Source: Pyrocephalus nanus
Lineage: Eukaryota; Chordata; Aves; Passeriformes; Tyrannidae
DNA length: 64,000 nt
Direction: 5' to 3'
NCBI GenBank assembly: GCA_038380795.1
Contig: CM076272.1
Coordinates: 3,773,501-3,837,500 of the forward strand
Below are positions 28,979-40,600 of the stretch, in pieces. Every line of letters starts with the position of its first letter. Position 1 is the stretch's first letter. The position numbers and the translations under genes were made by a program. The notes under the pieces are model-generated. The model was not told where the DNA came from. It did not search any database and saw only the letters and a program-made list of their open reading frames with translations.

Positions 28979-31310
28979 CTGGAGAGATAGAGAGAGAGCA
29001 GCATTAGAAGGATGGATCTCGCCAAGGCTGCACTAACATTACTCTCTGTGGGTGCTGGAGCACTGGAAGGAACAACAGCTGGGTGTTCACATCCCCTGGG
29101 ACCCACTTCCCCTCTTTGTAAGCTGGGACTGAGCTGGAGCATCCCAAAGCCAGAAGGTGGGAAAGGAGTTTGCAGGCCCAGTGCTGTGCTCGGGCAGCCT
29201 GACACCAATCTGAGGCTGAAACAAACCCAGCCTCGCCCTGGGAATGATAAGGGCCATGGAAAACATGGGAGTTATCAGCCCTACTTCCAGGCTGACGCAG
29301 TTAGGGCACGATTAGTGCCATGCTTGGTGGGGTCATAAAGGGCATGAAGGGGAGCAGAGGCACCTGCAAGGGAGGATTTGGGGTGCCCAGCCTGCATTCA
29401 AAGTAGCAGTAGGTCCTGAGATGAGAGACACCCAAGTCTGGCCCTGAAAGGGGAGAACCTCCTTGCCCAGCTGTGCCCAGAGGACTGAGGTTCTGCAGGT
29501 GGTGAGCTGAGCTTTATCCCTCCCAGCAGGGATGCCTGTGGGGTTTGCAGCCTCCCTGAAAGGGTGGCATTCCTGTACATTGGGCATTTAGGGAGCAGGG
29601 AACCAAACTCCTGGACATCAGGGCTAAAGTTCCTTAGGAAATGTGAGTTTCAGAGGTGGTATCTGCGTGGTTGCTCTGGGACAAAACCTCCCTGTGCCCA
29701 GAGCTGGCTTCACCTCCAGCACTGGAGGGAGGGATTAAGCAGACCAGGACCTGGGCAAAGCTGTGCCAGAGCCTAATGAGGGTTCCATTAAGTGATGGGG
29801 ACATTTGAAGGAGAAAAGCAGGCATTGTCTCACCCCACTGGGCTGGGCTTCACTCCCCAGGTGCCTTAATCCGCGCTGGGCTCTCCTCAGCCCTTTGTTG
29901 TTTGTTCAGGAAGCCAGGTTGTGGCTGGGATGAGCGCTGAATAGCGGCATTTAGGGAGGGATGGAGGGAAGGGGGCTGGGATGTAAACTTGCCTGAAGGA
30001 TTGTATTCCAGTCCAAACAACGCCTGCCGATGCCTGCGGCTGTCCCGCCCCAGGACAGCGAGTCGGGGGGGCCGGAGTGTGCCCACCCCGGGCGTACCCA
30101 CACAGGCGGGTCTGCAGGGCTGGGGGAACGGGAAGGTGCATCAGACCCCTTTGGGGAGTTGGGGCAGCTGAGCCGAAGGATACTGTGCATGGATGTGCTG
30201 CACCAAGGGACTGCAGGGCTGTGCCTGGGCTGCAGGGCTATCCTGGACTGTGCTGACCACCATGGAGTCTCCTTGTCACCTAAGCCCCGGTGTCTGAGCA
30301 CCCCTGGATCCAGGGAAGAGCTCTCTCCAGCCCAGCACCTTCCCCCCTCCGATCCTAAGGCTGCAGGTGGCTAAACCCCATGGCAACACAAACTGAGGGT
30401 GCTTTTTCCCCCCGCTATTGGCAGACCCCACCTTACCTGCCTCAGGCATCGGGCTTGTAAGGAGAGAGGTTGAGGGCAGGTGAGTCCTTGAGCTGTCTCA
30501 GCCGCATTCACGCAGGGAAAGCTGGGAAAAGCCAAACCCAGTGGTAGGCAGGAGGGGAGGGAAGGTGGGGGGAAAGGCTCTGCCTTCACCTGCCTGCTGC
30601 TTGGATAGGCTGGGACCAGAGCCCAGGTGAGGCCAGCCCGCTCTTACTGCTGTGTGGGGCTCACCTGCAGCCAGGTGCTGATGGAGGGGGCAGGCTCCAT
30701 TAGATGAGTTTGGTGGGAGAATGAGGAAGGTCATGGGCTCCATCCCCTTCCCAACACCCAGCAGACACAAAGAGGACCCCAGTCAAAACAACTGCACATA
30801 TGGGGCATTGGAAAGGCTGATATAAAAGGGACTGAAAAACCAGCTCCTCTCCCACTGCCAAACTGGTTCGATGACTGGAAAAACAGCGTCCAGGTGCTGT
30901 GCAAACAGCAAAACTGGTGGGAAGCATTAAATGTCATTTTTGTAGGGAGGTGGTGATGATGGGAGGGATTTGGGAGACAGGCTCCTGCCCCAGCCTGGGT
31001 AAGGGACATGGGACAGGTACAGCAGCTTCAGCAACACCTGGGAAAGGAGATCCCATATGGTTTCTATCAGCATTCAACCTGGAAGCTCCATCATTCCAGC
31101 CCACAGGGATCCAGTTCATTCCTAGCCACCATCCCTAAAAACATCCCACCAGCCCAGCTCCAAACTGGGAGCCCAAAGCCCCTGCAAGGATCCAAACCTC
31201 AGCTAGGCTGACCCAGCCTCTAGGAATAATTTCCCGGGATGAAAAAAGGGAAATCTTTAAATTCAGGGAGACAGCCAGGGGCACAGAAAAGGCTTGGGGG
31301 TCACAGTGTG
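28979..31310. other. Region between synaptotagmin-like gene and ARID3B 3' end
   Basis: About 2.3 kb without a recognised gene. It should hold the 5' end of the minus-strand synaptotagmin-like gene. A GC-rich patch near 30000-30330 is a possible promoter area, but no first exon could be fixed. A TATAAAAGG on plus near 30820 has no gene attached. Confidence 0.5.
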
Positions 31311-31322
31311 AAGAGGTAGAAG

Positions 31323-31328
31323 TTTATT
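31323..31328 (-). terminator. ARID3B: ARID3B distal poly(A) signal
   Basis: TTTATT on plus is AATAAA on the transcript strand. Further hexamers at 31447-31452 and 31460-31465 offer alternative ends within 140 bp. Confidence 0.6.
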
Positions 31329-31439
31329 GGAATATAAACATTCAGATAACCTGTAAGATAGAAAAAACCCAACAACAACATATACAGACACTTGTTGGAA
31401 GGAGACGTTGAGGTATTTATCCACCGCCTAGGCTATCAC

Positions 31440-31482
31440 ATTTGTTTTTATTTACTTATTTTATTATTTTTTTTTTAAATAG
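31440..31482 (-). terminator. ARID3B: Alternative ARID3B poly(A) hexamers in AT-rich tract
   Basis: An AT-only tract that contains at least two AATAAA hexamers on the minus strand (31447-31452, 31460-31465). Confidence 0.4.
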
Positions 31483-32460
31483 GTAAGAAAACTAGTAGCA
31501 AGGCTGCTGCAGCTGTTTGGAGAGAACATCTGATCCCAATCCCTTTGGAGCACACACACATACACACGCACGTGCAATGGCCAAAAGGACTTGGTGTGAC
31601 ACGTTCACATTCACTTTGGGAGCCGAGCAGGCACACACAGCCTCTCCCCCTTGTCCCAATTTTTGTGCCTTCCCAGCATCAACTGAGAGCTGCCTGAAGC
31701 AGGTTTGGTTTGGTTTTCCCAGCTGGCAAATCTCCCCCTGAAAACAGGAGTGTGGAGGCTGCACTGGAGCAAGCTGGGGGCTGCTTTTTTGTTGTTTTTT
31801 TTTTCTTTTGGCTGCTTGCTGCAAAACCTTGGCTGGTGTGGAGGTGGGAGAGGATGGAGCAACACTGCAAAGCGGAGCACTTCACACAGGAACAGTCCTA
31901 CTCGCAGTATCAAACCCTGAGTACTACACAATCGATGAAATGGAGCAGAGGGAGGGGGACCCACCACCCTCGCTCAGCCTTTCCCGGCTCTGCTGCTGGT
32001 TTCCATAACCCTGTCCCCAAAGCCTGGCAGCTCAGTAGGAGATCTGGAGCTCAGACTGCCAGGATCAAAGCCAGGCTTAGAGGAAAGGGTTAACTCTTCA
32101 CAGTCTGAACGGTCCTTGTCACACTGGACTGAGAAAGGACCAGTTTATTGTTGCAGCTTATTTAACTGAGGTATCTGTTACGCATCCCGACCTGATTCTT
32201 TCCCTGAATTGGATACAAAACAATCTGTTAGTCCTGGCTAGTTCCAGTCTAGGTTGAGTAAAGCTTATACACATTAATACTCTAGTAGTGTCAAAGCAGT
32301 TCAGTGATTCGAGTGCCTTTCTGTGCAAGAAAACACAACGTTAGCGTGTGAGACAGAATCCACCCCGGACCCACCTCTGCTCCCCAGGGCCAGAGAGCAA
32401 AGCAGAAGGAAAAGCAAAAAGTGCCCCAGTCCCACTCAGAGGAAACAGCCCCAACCCCAT

Positions 32461-32520
32461 CCCCAAATAAAATAAAATAAAAAAAAACCCAACAACCAAA
32501 AGAAAACAAAAAAAGGGGTA
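32461..32520 (-). promoter_or_regulatory. ARID3B: U-rich, ARE-like stretch in ARID3B 3' UTR
   Basis: On the transcript strand this reads as repeated UUUUAUUUUAUUUUAUUU within a U-rich tract. It resembles a class III AU-rich stability element; the function is inferred only. Confidence 0.35.
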
Positions 32521-33004
32521 AAAAAATAATCTCATTGAGCCCCAGAGTCTGGAAAAACCTCTGGGAGTCTGCGAGGAAGAAATGCCATGGAGGCCTGCGG
32601 GATCAGCCCAGCTTCCCCACGCCCAGAGGGTGGGCACTACTCCAGCTAAAAGCAGCTGGATGGGACATCTCGGAGCAGCATCCATCTGAAGACATGTGCA
32701 TTCCCACCCTCTGGCTCCCAAACAGTCCTCAGGATGTCAGGTAGCAGGATAATCAACATAGGCACAGATCCTGGAGCTTGGAAAAATCAGTGGGACTTTG
32801 GAGACACCCTTGTGTCCAAGATGAAGGACAAATCTAAGTGAGCATCACTCCTGCCCTCTTTTCCTGCCTCTACCTGTCCTCCTGTCATGCACATGTCCTG
32901 GGATGATGCTGGAGCTTGGTTCCTGCTGGCCTAAAGGATGGGGAAACCACTGCTGCTTTGCTCAGCCTTGTTTTAACTTTCTGTCTTTGGTGATACATTT
33001 AAAA

Positions 33005-33180
33005 GTTAAAAAAAAAAAAAACAACAAAACAACAAAAACCAAAACAACAGCCAAACAAACACAATGTCAGCAAACCCACATATTAAAAAACCAAGCGATA
33101 AGATATGCCAATACTTCCTGAAGAGGTTAAAAAAACAACCCAAAACCAACAAAACCAACCCAACAACAAGTACATATCTG
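33005..33180 (-). repeat. ARID3B: A/CAA-rich low-complexity tract (UUG-rich in ARID3B mRNA)
   Basis: Plus strand: poly-A and repeated 'aacaaaacaacaaaa' blocks. In the ARID3B transcript it is U/UUG-rich, the kind of sequence bound by CELF or ELAV proteins (inference). Confidence 0.7.
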
Positions 33181-34242
33181 AGGTATTTCAACTGCTCAAA
33201 AAACCTGACTTGGGCCTGGAGCATGGGAAGGACGTCACCAGGGCAGGAGGGATGGAGCTTGGATCACCTCTCTGGGCTGGGGAAAGGCCAAAAGGAGAGG
33301 GGGACAGCACGAGGCCACCTGAGCAGGAGCTGATTTACAGAGTCAGGGCCAGCTCTGCTTCCAGCTGGAGGTCTGAGGGGAAAGAGCAAGGAAAGGCCTG
33401 ATTTCCTGTTCTCCACTTTCCCCCGGAGAGCAAAAGGTCTCCACCGCTCAGGTGCAGCTTGAAGGGGCCTGGGCAGCTGGGTTTGTTCAGGGACAAAACC
33501 CCACGTGTGTAACATCAACCACAGCACCCACGCACATGCCGTGGCCCCCATGAGATGGAGATGGATTTCAGAGATGACCTCCTACTTCTTCAGCTTCCAG
33601 GGGTACTGGGAGCCACCTCAGGAGGCAGAAGTGAGACGGCTGATCTCAGGAAAGCCTGGATGAACCCAAGTGACAGTGTCACAGGGGCAGAGGATCACAG
33701 GAGCCACAACAAGCTCAGGCTGTCAGGGTAAAGGTTAGTAGGATGAATTCCTCACGGGAGACAGGCAAGGTCAAGGGCATTTAAAACTTCTTAAAGCCTG
33801 AAGGCAACAGGGGGGAATCAGGCAGCACCGGCAAGAACGAAGCAGCTGATGGGAAGGGTTTGAATGTGGCAGGGAGGGAGGAAGTCCTTCCCCTCATGCC
33901 AAAACCGTGGAGAGGGGGAAGGAGGCTCACAAGCCTCCTGTGAGGACACAGCAGGAAGGAAACAAGCAGTTTTGCCTGTTCTGCAGCACAAGGGAGGACA
34001 GGGCAAGGCACCCTGCCAGCTCTTAGGATTGTCAAAACACGGAGTTGGTTGGTGGGAAGAGTCCTCGTGGTTCCTGGCCCAAGGAGAACCAAGTTTCCCT
34101 GCCCCAACTCCAGCTCTTTCCACCTGCCTTGGTGACGTCTCAGCCATGTCTCAACCCGCAGCTCCTAGAGCCCATCCCTGATTGAAAAACGCCAGGCGTG
34201 CCCCCCCTCCATGTCCCACCCCCGACAGGAACACAGCAAACC

Positions 34243-34327
34243 CTGGGAGGAGGAGGAGGAGGAGGAGAAGGAAGAAAACAAAGAGCAAAAGGGAGGAAGA
34301 AAGGGGGAGAACAAAGAAAAAAGGCTG
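34243..34327 (-). repeat. ARID3B: Polypurine/polypyrimidine tract in ARID3B 3' UTR
   Basis: About 85 bp almost wholly purine on plus, beginning with (GGA)n. It is C/U-rich in the mRNA. Confidence 0.85.
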
Positions 34328-34369
34328 GACAAAGAGATGATGACGAAAAACTTGGTGGCATGGAAAGGT

Positions 34370-34370
<1 letters not shown>

Positions 34371-34405
<35 letters not shown>
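34371..34405 (-). repeat. ARID3B: (TCA)n / (GAT)n microsatellite
   Basis: About 12 perfect copies of TCA on plus, in the ARID3B 3' UTR just past the stop codon. It produces His, Ile and Asp runs in shadow frames. Confidence 0.95.
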
Positions 34406-34518
34406 TTGCCGCTGGCCAACCACAAAAGCAGGTTCCTTGAGATGAGGTATCTGTGCGACTCCCTCCCGGCTCGCTCCGGGAGCCAGAGGCCAGTGTGAGA
34501 CAGGGAATGGGCCGCCCA

Positions 34519-34673
34519 TCAGAGAGACCAGCTGGTGGAGGGCTCCGCGCTGGGCGTTCCTCGGGATGAGGTAGGGCTGGGAGAGCAGTGGGAGCTGCTG
34601 CTGCTGCTGCAGGAGCTGTGGGTGCTGGAGCCGGCGAGGAGGTGGACCACGGGTTTCTGGGCAAAGAGCACTC
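34519..34673 (-). CDS. ARID3B: ARID3B coding exon 8 (terminal)
   Basis: Encodes VLFAQKPVVHLLAGSSTHSS, then a Cys/Ser-rich stretch and HCSPSPTSSRGTPSAEPSTS ending WSL and TGA. The Ser tail matches human ARID3B. Confidence 0.96.
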
Positions 34674-37600
34674 CTGGGAGGCAGAGAGGAGGGTGACGGA
34701 GTGGGAGGGGCAGGACACAGAGCAAAGGGAAAGCTATCCAGTCCCCAAAACCCCATCCCGAGAGAGAGAGGCTCAACAGAAAGGCTTGGAGCCAGACCAG
34801 AATTCAATGCTAAGCAGGGAAGGGATCCCTTGGTCTGGCAGCCTGTCAGAGGGATGTTGTCCTTACAGAAAACAGATCCCAAATGTCTTCTACGCTTTTG
34901 GAGGAGAGAAGCAACTTCCACTGCATGTCAGAGCCAGGCCTCCCACTTGGGATTTGCCCAAGGATGTGCAGGTGTGACCTGCAGAAGCAAAACTGCTCCA
35001 GCAGAGTACAGGGGACAATTCCTGCCTGCAGATATGTGTGAGGGAATGCTGAGTAAAGCACTTCATCAGGAGAAGAGGAATAATACTCTTTCCTATTAAC
35101 ACTTTCACAGAAGACCCTTCCTTTTCATTTAAAAAATACGAACAACAAGGGAAGGGCGCTCATCCTGGCCAGGCCCAAAAAGGAGAACAGAAATCACCTC
35201 CTCCTGCACCTTCTGATCCAGACAGATCCCAGTTTGGCAAAGCCCAGCCCTTGGGAACACATGACCCCCTCCACTTCCCACTCTGCTCCCCCAGCTTGGC
35301 TCTCCCCTTTCCCAGGAGGGGTTTCTCACCAGCATAAGTGGTGCCGTTGATCTCCACCGACATGTTAATGCTCCCGATGCCGTTGGGTGACAAGTTCAGT
35401 GCTGCCGCCGAGTCGGGCTTGTCTTCTTCCAGGAAAGAAGAGATGCAGAGTTAAGAGAGTGACTATCTTGTTCCCTGAGCTCCCCAGAGGTAACCACAGC
35501 CCTCCTTTTGTCCCCTCTTTGGAGAGGAAGGCCCCATATGATGCCCATGTTCTATTATGTCTGTTGCCCAGGGAAGCTGTGGCTGCCCCATCCCTGGAAG
35601 TGTCCAAGGTCAGGTTGGACGGGGCTTGGAGCAACCTGGGATAGTGGAAGGTGTCCCTGCCCATGGCAGGAGGTGGAATGAGATGAGCTTTAATGTCCCT
35701 CCCACCCCAAATCAGTCTGGGATTCTATGATAAGGCTACAAAGGTGTGTAAGTGCTTTGGTGTGAGCTGGGGGGAGGCTGGGAGCCCACGGGCATTTGGA
35801 AATCTTTCCCTGAAGGCCAAATTGATGTTCCCCTCCCAAGAAAGAGCTGGGAGCACATTAAACCAGCTGGATTGTGGTCGTTGTTGGGAGCACAGGCCTA
35901 GTGCTCAGCTCCTCAGGGAGCTGCTGTGACTTGGTGTGCTTGGATTGCAGCAGCTCCAGTGGCCACTGGAGGGAGGGGAAAACCCAGGAAACACTCCACT
36001 CAGCCTGAAATCTGGGGATCTTTTCCTTTATCCTCAGTCTGCAGGGTGATGAGCAGCTCTGGAAGTACCAATGCAGAGCAGGGGTTGAGTTTGCAGGGAT
36101 GTTTGAGGGGAGCTGAATGTCAAACTCTTCCAGAAGCTTCTGAACCTCCAACCTAAGTGCTCCCTAATGGTGCACCTGGATTATGGGATTGCTCCTCCAT
36201 GGAGGAGAGCAAGGCCACCACCCCCCTAAAAACTCTTCATTATTAAGGCTTAACTTAAATGTTGTTATCAAGCCAGGATAAGCTCGTGCTGTGCTTATCA
36301 AAAGCACCTCTCAAAGCACATTATGATTTTGACTGCGCCCTTGGGAAAATTAGGGCACAAAAGACAGGACAGCCTTGCCCGCAGTCAGCTCACAAAGGTG
36401 GGAATACTATCCCTGAATCCTCAAGGCTCAGCCTGTTACTGTTTGTAAGGACTAAAATGGTTCCCTGCGTTTTGATTTAGGAAGTTCAGGGAGAAAGTAA
36501 AGTGAGATTAGAGGGAATGAACATTACTTGATAAAATTTGTATTCCCTTTTACTCACTATTTTAGTTTTGATGCACAGCTGACAGGAACTGTGAAGTTCC
36601 AATCCCAGCTGCTGCTGCTGCTTCAGAGGAATCTACTTTGACCCTTTTCCATCTACATTTCTGGCAAAGCATTCCAAAAAAAGCACTGACCAGCACTGCT
36701 AGAACAAGAACACCTCTTGCCTTTCTTCTAAGACGTGCCAAACTTGCCTGGCCTTGTGCCTCCTTCCAAATATGCAATTAATAGGGAGCTGAGGCCTTTA
36801 ATTTTAATGGATCAAAAGGTTTGGAAGGAGCAGCTGTTGGGACTGAGGCTTTGCTTGCCTGGTGAGGTGCAGCCTCGGGACAGGTAAGGGAGCCAGGGCA
36901 TTAATCAACTTTTGAAGCCACTCTATCACAGTATTGATTGCAATGAGTGACCTTTCCAGGGTGAGTCCCCTTTTCCAAAGCATTTCAGGAGAGCATTTCC
37001 CAGGCCATGAATGCTGCTTGGATGTGACCTCCTAACCCAGCCTTGCCAGCAGTTCTTTGCCCCGAGGCCGTGCAGATGTGGGCAGAAATCACCTGCCTTG
37101 CTGAAAGCCCTGTGCAGACACACAGGTCTTTATGGCCTCCTCACCCCACCTGGGAAAGGATTCCTAAAAGCTGGGCATCTCTCTCCCAGTCTCCTGCAGT
37201 TGGAGACCCCTACCAAGCTGTTACTTCCATGGTCAAGTAACAGGGTGCAAGTTCTGTGGGGGTGGAAGAGCTTGAGCCCTGCAGCTGCCTCACTGTGCTG
37301 GACACAGCTTGGAGCCCTGAGAGATAACCCAGTGTTGACATTCCAGACCGGGAGCGTTTCCCTCCCTGCTGCAGTTTCCAAGGGCTTTTTGCCTGTGTTT
37401 TGTCTCTGCTGCTCACCCTTGCCGTTGATTTTGATCTTCATGGGGATCTGCCGTGCCATGCTGAACAGGTTGCGCTGCAGAGCCTGCTGGACAAGCCGCT
37501 GCTCCTCCTCGCTCGTCCGCGAGACCTTCTTCTCCGGAGGCTCTCCCGACTCCAGCCTCTCCCTCAGCTGCTCCAGGGTGGCTGTTCTTGCTGCCACAGT

Positions 37601-40600
37601 TGCCTGCTGGCTGCTCAAGGTCACTGGCACAGCAATACGATTTGGCATAGACACAGTCAAGGGCACTCCGTCACCTGGAAAAGGAGGAGAGAGTCACTTA
37701 GGTCCCTCATGCAAGGGTTTAAACCCCAGGCAGGCCATTTTGAGCCACCCAGATCTTACTAATCTCAAATCCAAAGCAGTCTGGATGGATAAAATGGAAA
37801 ACCTTCAGTTCAGGAAGGATATTGAGGAGGTGGAACAGGTCCAGAGAAGAGCAACCAGGTTGGTGAAATGACTGGAGCACAAGTTCTATGAGGAGAGGCT
37901 GAGGGAGCTGGGGTTGTTGAGCCTGGAGGAGGCTCAGGGGAGACCTCATCACTCTCTACAACTCCCTGACAGGAGGTTGTAGCCAGATGGGGGTCGGCCT
38001 CTTCTCCCAGGAACCAGCAGTAGGACAAGAGGGCTCAGTCTTAGACTGTGCCAGGGGAGGCTAAGGTTGGATATTAGGAAGAAATTTTTACAGAGAGAGT
38101 GATCAGCCCTTGGAATGGGCTGCCCAGGGAGGGGGTGGATTTACCATCCCTGGAGCTGTTTAAGGACAGACTGGATGTGGCATCAGTGCCATGGGCTGGG
38201 AACCACAGCGGGGTTGGATCAAGGGTCGGATCTGATGATCTTGGAGGTCTTTTCCAACCCGGTTGATTCTACAATTCCACGATAACTGTGTTCCAGTGCC
38301 TCCAACTGCAAGTAAGAGTAGCTGACCTTTTCTGATCGCTGCTGCTGGAGACACCCGAGGGTTGCTGGTCCCGCTGCCTGGTGCCACGCCGATGATGGGG
38401 AAGCGGATTTTGGGGGGAGACAGGAGGGAGGGAGGCCCCGTGGTGGTGGGCGAGTAGCTGAACAAGGAGGAGCTGTAGCTGGGCCGCCGGCCCTCCCGCC
38501 GGTTCCCGTCGATGGCAGCCTGGAGCTCCGCCGGCGAGCTCAGGGACTTCTTCTCACACTCGTAGGCATAGAGGTACTTCATGTACCTGGGGAGAGGGAA
38601 GCACAGGGAAACTCCAGCAGCTGCTCAGCAGAACATGGAATTACAGGCTGCAGAAACATGCACTGCGGGCAGGAAGACTCTCAGCCTGAGGTTCTCTGCG
38701 GATCTGGAGCCTTTGTATATCATGAGCACTGCTGTGATAAGCATTGGGCAGTTTGTGGGTAAAGCAAAGCTCAAACCCTGAATTCACTCAATGTTCGTAG
38801 GGAAACACAAGAATAGTTATCACTACACCCCCAGGGGCAGAAAAGAATCATCCAGGACTTTTTCACAACTAAAATACTATCTAAGAATCATCCACAAGTC
38901 CTTTACAACCAGGAATCTAAAATTCTAAGAACGAAGATCCCCGACCACAACACGTCATTCAAGGGAGGAAGTTTGAGGAATTGCCCTTGTTCAAGTCATT
39001 TGTGCTGGGCAGCAACCAAACCTTATCACTTTAGCACACAGGTTTGCAGGAACAGTTTGCTGTACCAAAGGCTGAGGAAATGGTAAAAGCTTCCCTCTGT
39101 GGGACTAATAACTCCCAAGAAAAACGTAAGAGCTGGGAGCAGATTCCCAGAGCCCAGCCTTTCACATTTAAACCACAGCTTTACCCTGTGGCATAATTTT
39201 ACGGGCATTTTACTTTCACAGTTATTTTTCTGCTGCTTATTCCACTTTTTCATCCTTTCTTTCTTCCCTAATTGAGTACTGCAGGTCAGAAAAGCAATCT
39301 TCACAGTGAGGAGCTGCTAAATTCCAAGTTTCCAGTGCTAACGGACACGAAATGATCAGGCTCATACTTGATGCCCAAAATCAGGGGGTCTGTCTCCCTC
39401 TCTCCTTCCTCCCTGTGCTGAGTGCTCTTCGGAGACAGAAAAGACCCTCCATGCCCCGAGGAGTTTAAAAACTCTGAAGAGGCAAAAAAGAGGGACTGGA
39501 TCCACACCCAGGAGCCCAGCCTCTGGTGCTTCCCAGGCCATCCCTGCCGTCAGCCCTTCCCACTTACTGTGTCCGCAGGGTGAACGCGGCACTGGTGATG
39601 GAGGTGGGCAGATTAAGGCCTTTGGTGATCTCCCGCCAGATCTTCTTGTTGATGATTTCCACCAGCCCTCCCTTTTCAGTCACCAGCTTGTAGAGCATGT
39701 AGAGATCCAGGATCTGCTTTGCCATGATGGGGATCCGATTGATGGGAGTTCCTGCAGGGAAACAGCAGGGAAGGGAGCATGGAGTCATGGAGAAAAAGAG
39801 GCCAGGAAAACTGGCAGGCTGGGGCTATTGATCTTCCTTCTAATAGGAAATTCAGGAGCTCTGTTTGCAGCCTGGCTTGAGGCCTCTGCATGAGCGAGTA
39901 AATGAGGCAGAGAAGTGCAGCTACGTGGCACATCCTTTCCATGAAAGATCCTTTCCTGTGGGCAGAAGCAATTATCAGACCAATAATAACCCACAGCAAT
40001 GAGCAACTTCTAAAATAGAAAGAGGGGAAGTTGGGACTATTCAGTCCTGGGGCTGAGGCACAGAGGAATCAGTTTTATGAGCTCAGGACAATCTCAGATA
40101 AAAATCTGTATTGATTGAGCTCAGGAAGGTGCTGAGCAGCCAGGCAACTCCAGGTACTCTATGTTGGGGTTCAGCTCCCTTATTCCCCAGGATCTGCTGT
40201 TCTGTATTGCTTGGGAACAGCAAAATAAAGGGATAAATGATACCAGAGAGCATCTCTCCCCCACACATCTCCATTCCCTCACAGTCACATGCACAACCTT
40301 TTGCTACAGCCTTGACAGGTAAATGAAGAGTTGCTCTTTCCACTGCTCACACTGTGTTTTCATCCTCCTACTCTCCTTTTCCCTGAACATGCTGCCAAAT
40401 AACTCCTTGATGAGGCCACATAGCAGCTGTGAGGAGTGCCAACCATCCCAGAACCTTTTGGAGCCCAAACCAAGGTCTTGTTCTGTCCTGAGGGCAGAGA
40501 GGGAACCAGCTCTATCCTTCCTGCACAGTTTTGTCATCTTTTGGGCTAACAGAAAAGAAAATCTAATTTTTAACCTGTTAGTGCCCCTTTAGCAGCTCCT

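Larger units (their letters stand above)
31310..34518 (-). other. ARID3B: ARID3B 3' UTR, ~3.2 kb
   Basis: Extends from the stop to the minus-strand AATAAA at 31323-31328. It contains a U/GU-rich tract (transcript strand of 32461-33180), a C/U-rich tract (34243-34327) and a GAU trinucleotide repeat (34371-34405). The open frames here are repeat-driven. Confidence 0.65.

Noticed and set aside
30818..30828. TATAAAAGG on plus in the interval left of ARID3B
   Set aside because: No exon, donor or open frame follows it on the plus strand, and the neighbouring gene reads on minus.
34165..34440. Poly-His, poly-Ile and poly-Met/Asp peptides
   Set aside because: They are translations of the (TCA)n microsatellite in the ARID3B 3' UTR.
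37011..37871. 286-codon plus-strand frame
   Set aside because: It is antisense to ARID3B exon 6 and runs into a CR1 copy; no recognisable protein.
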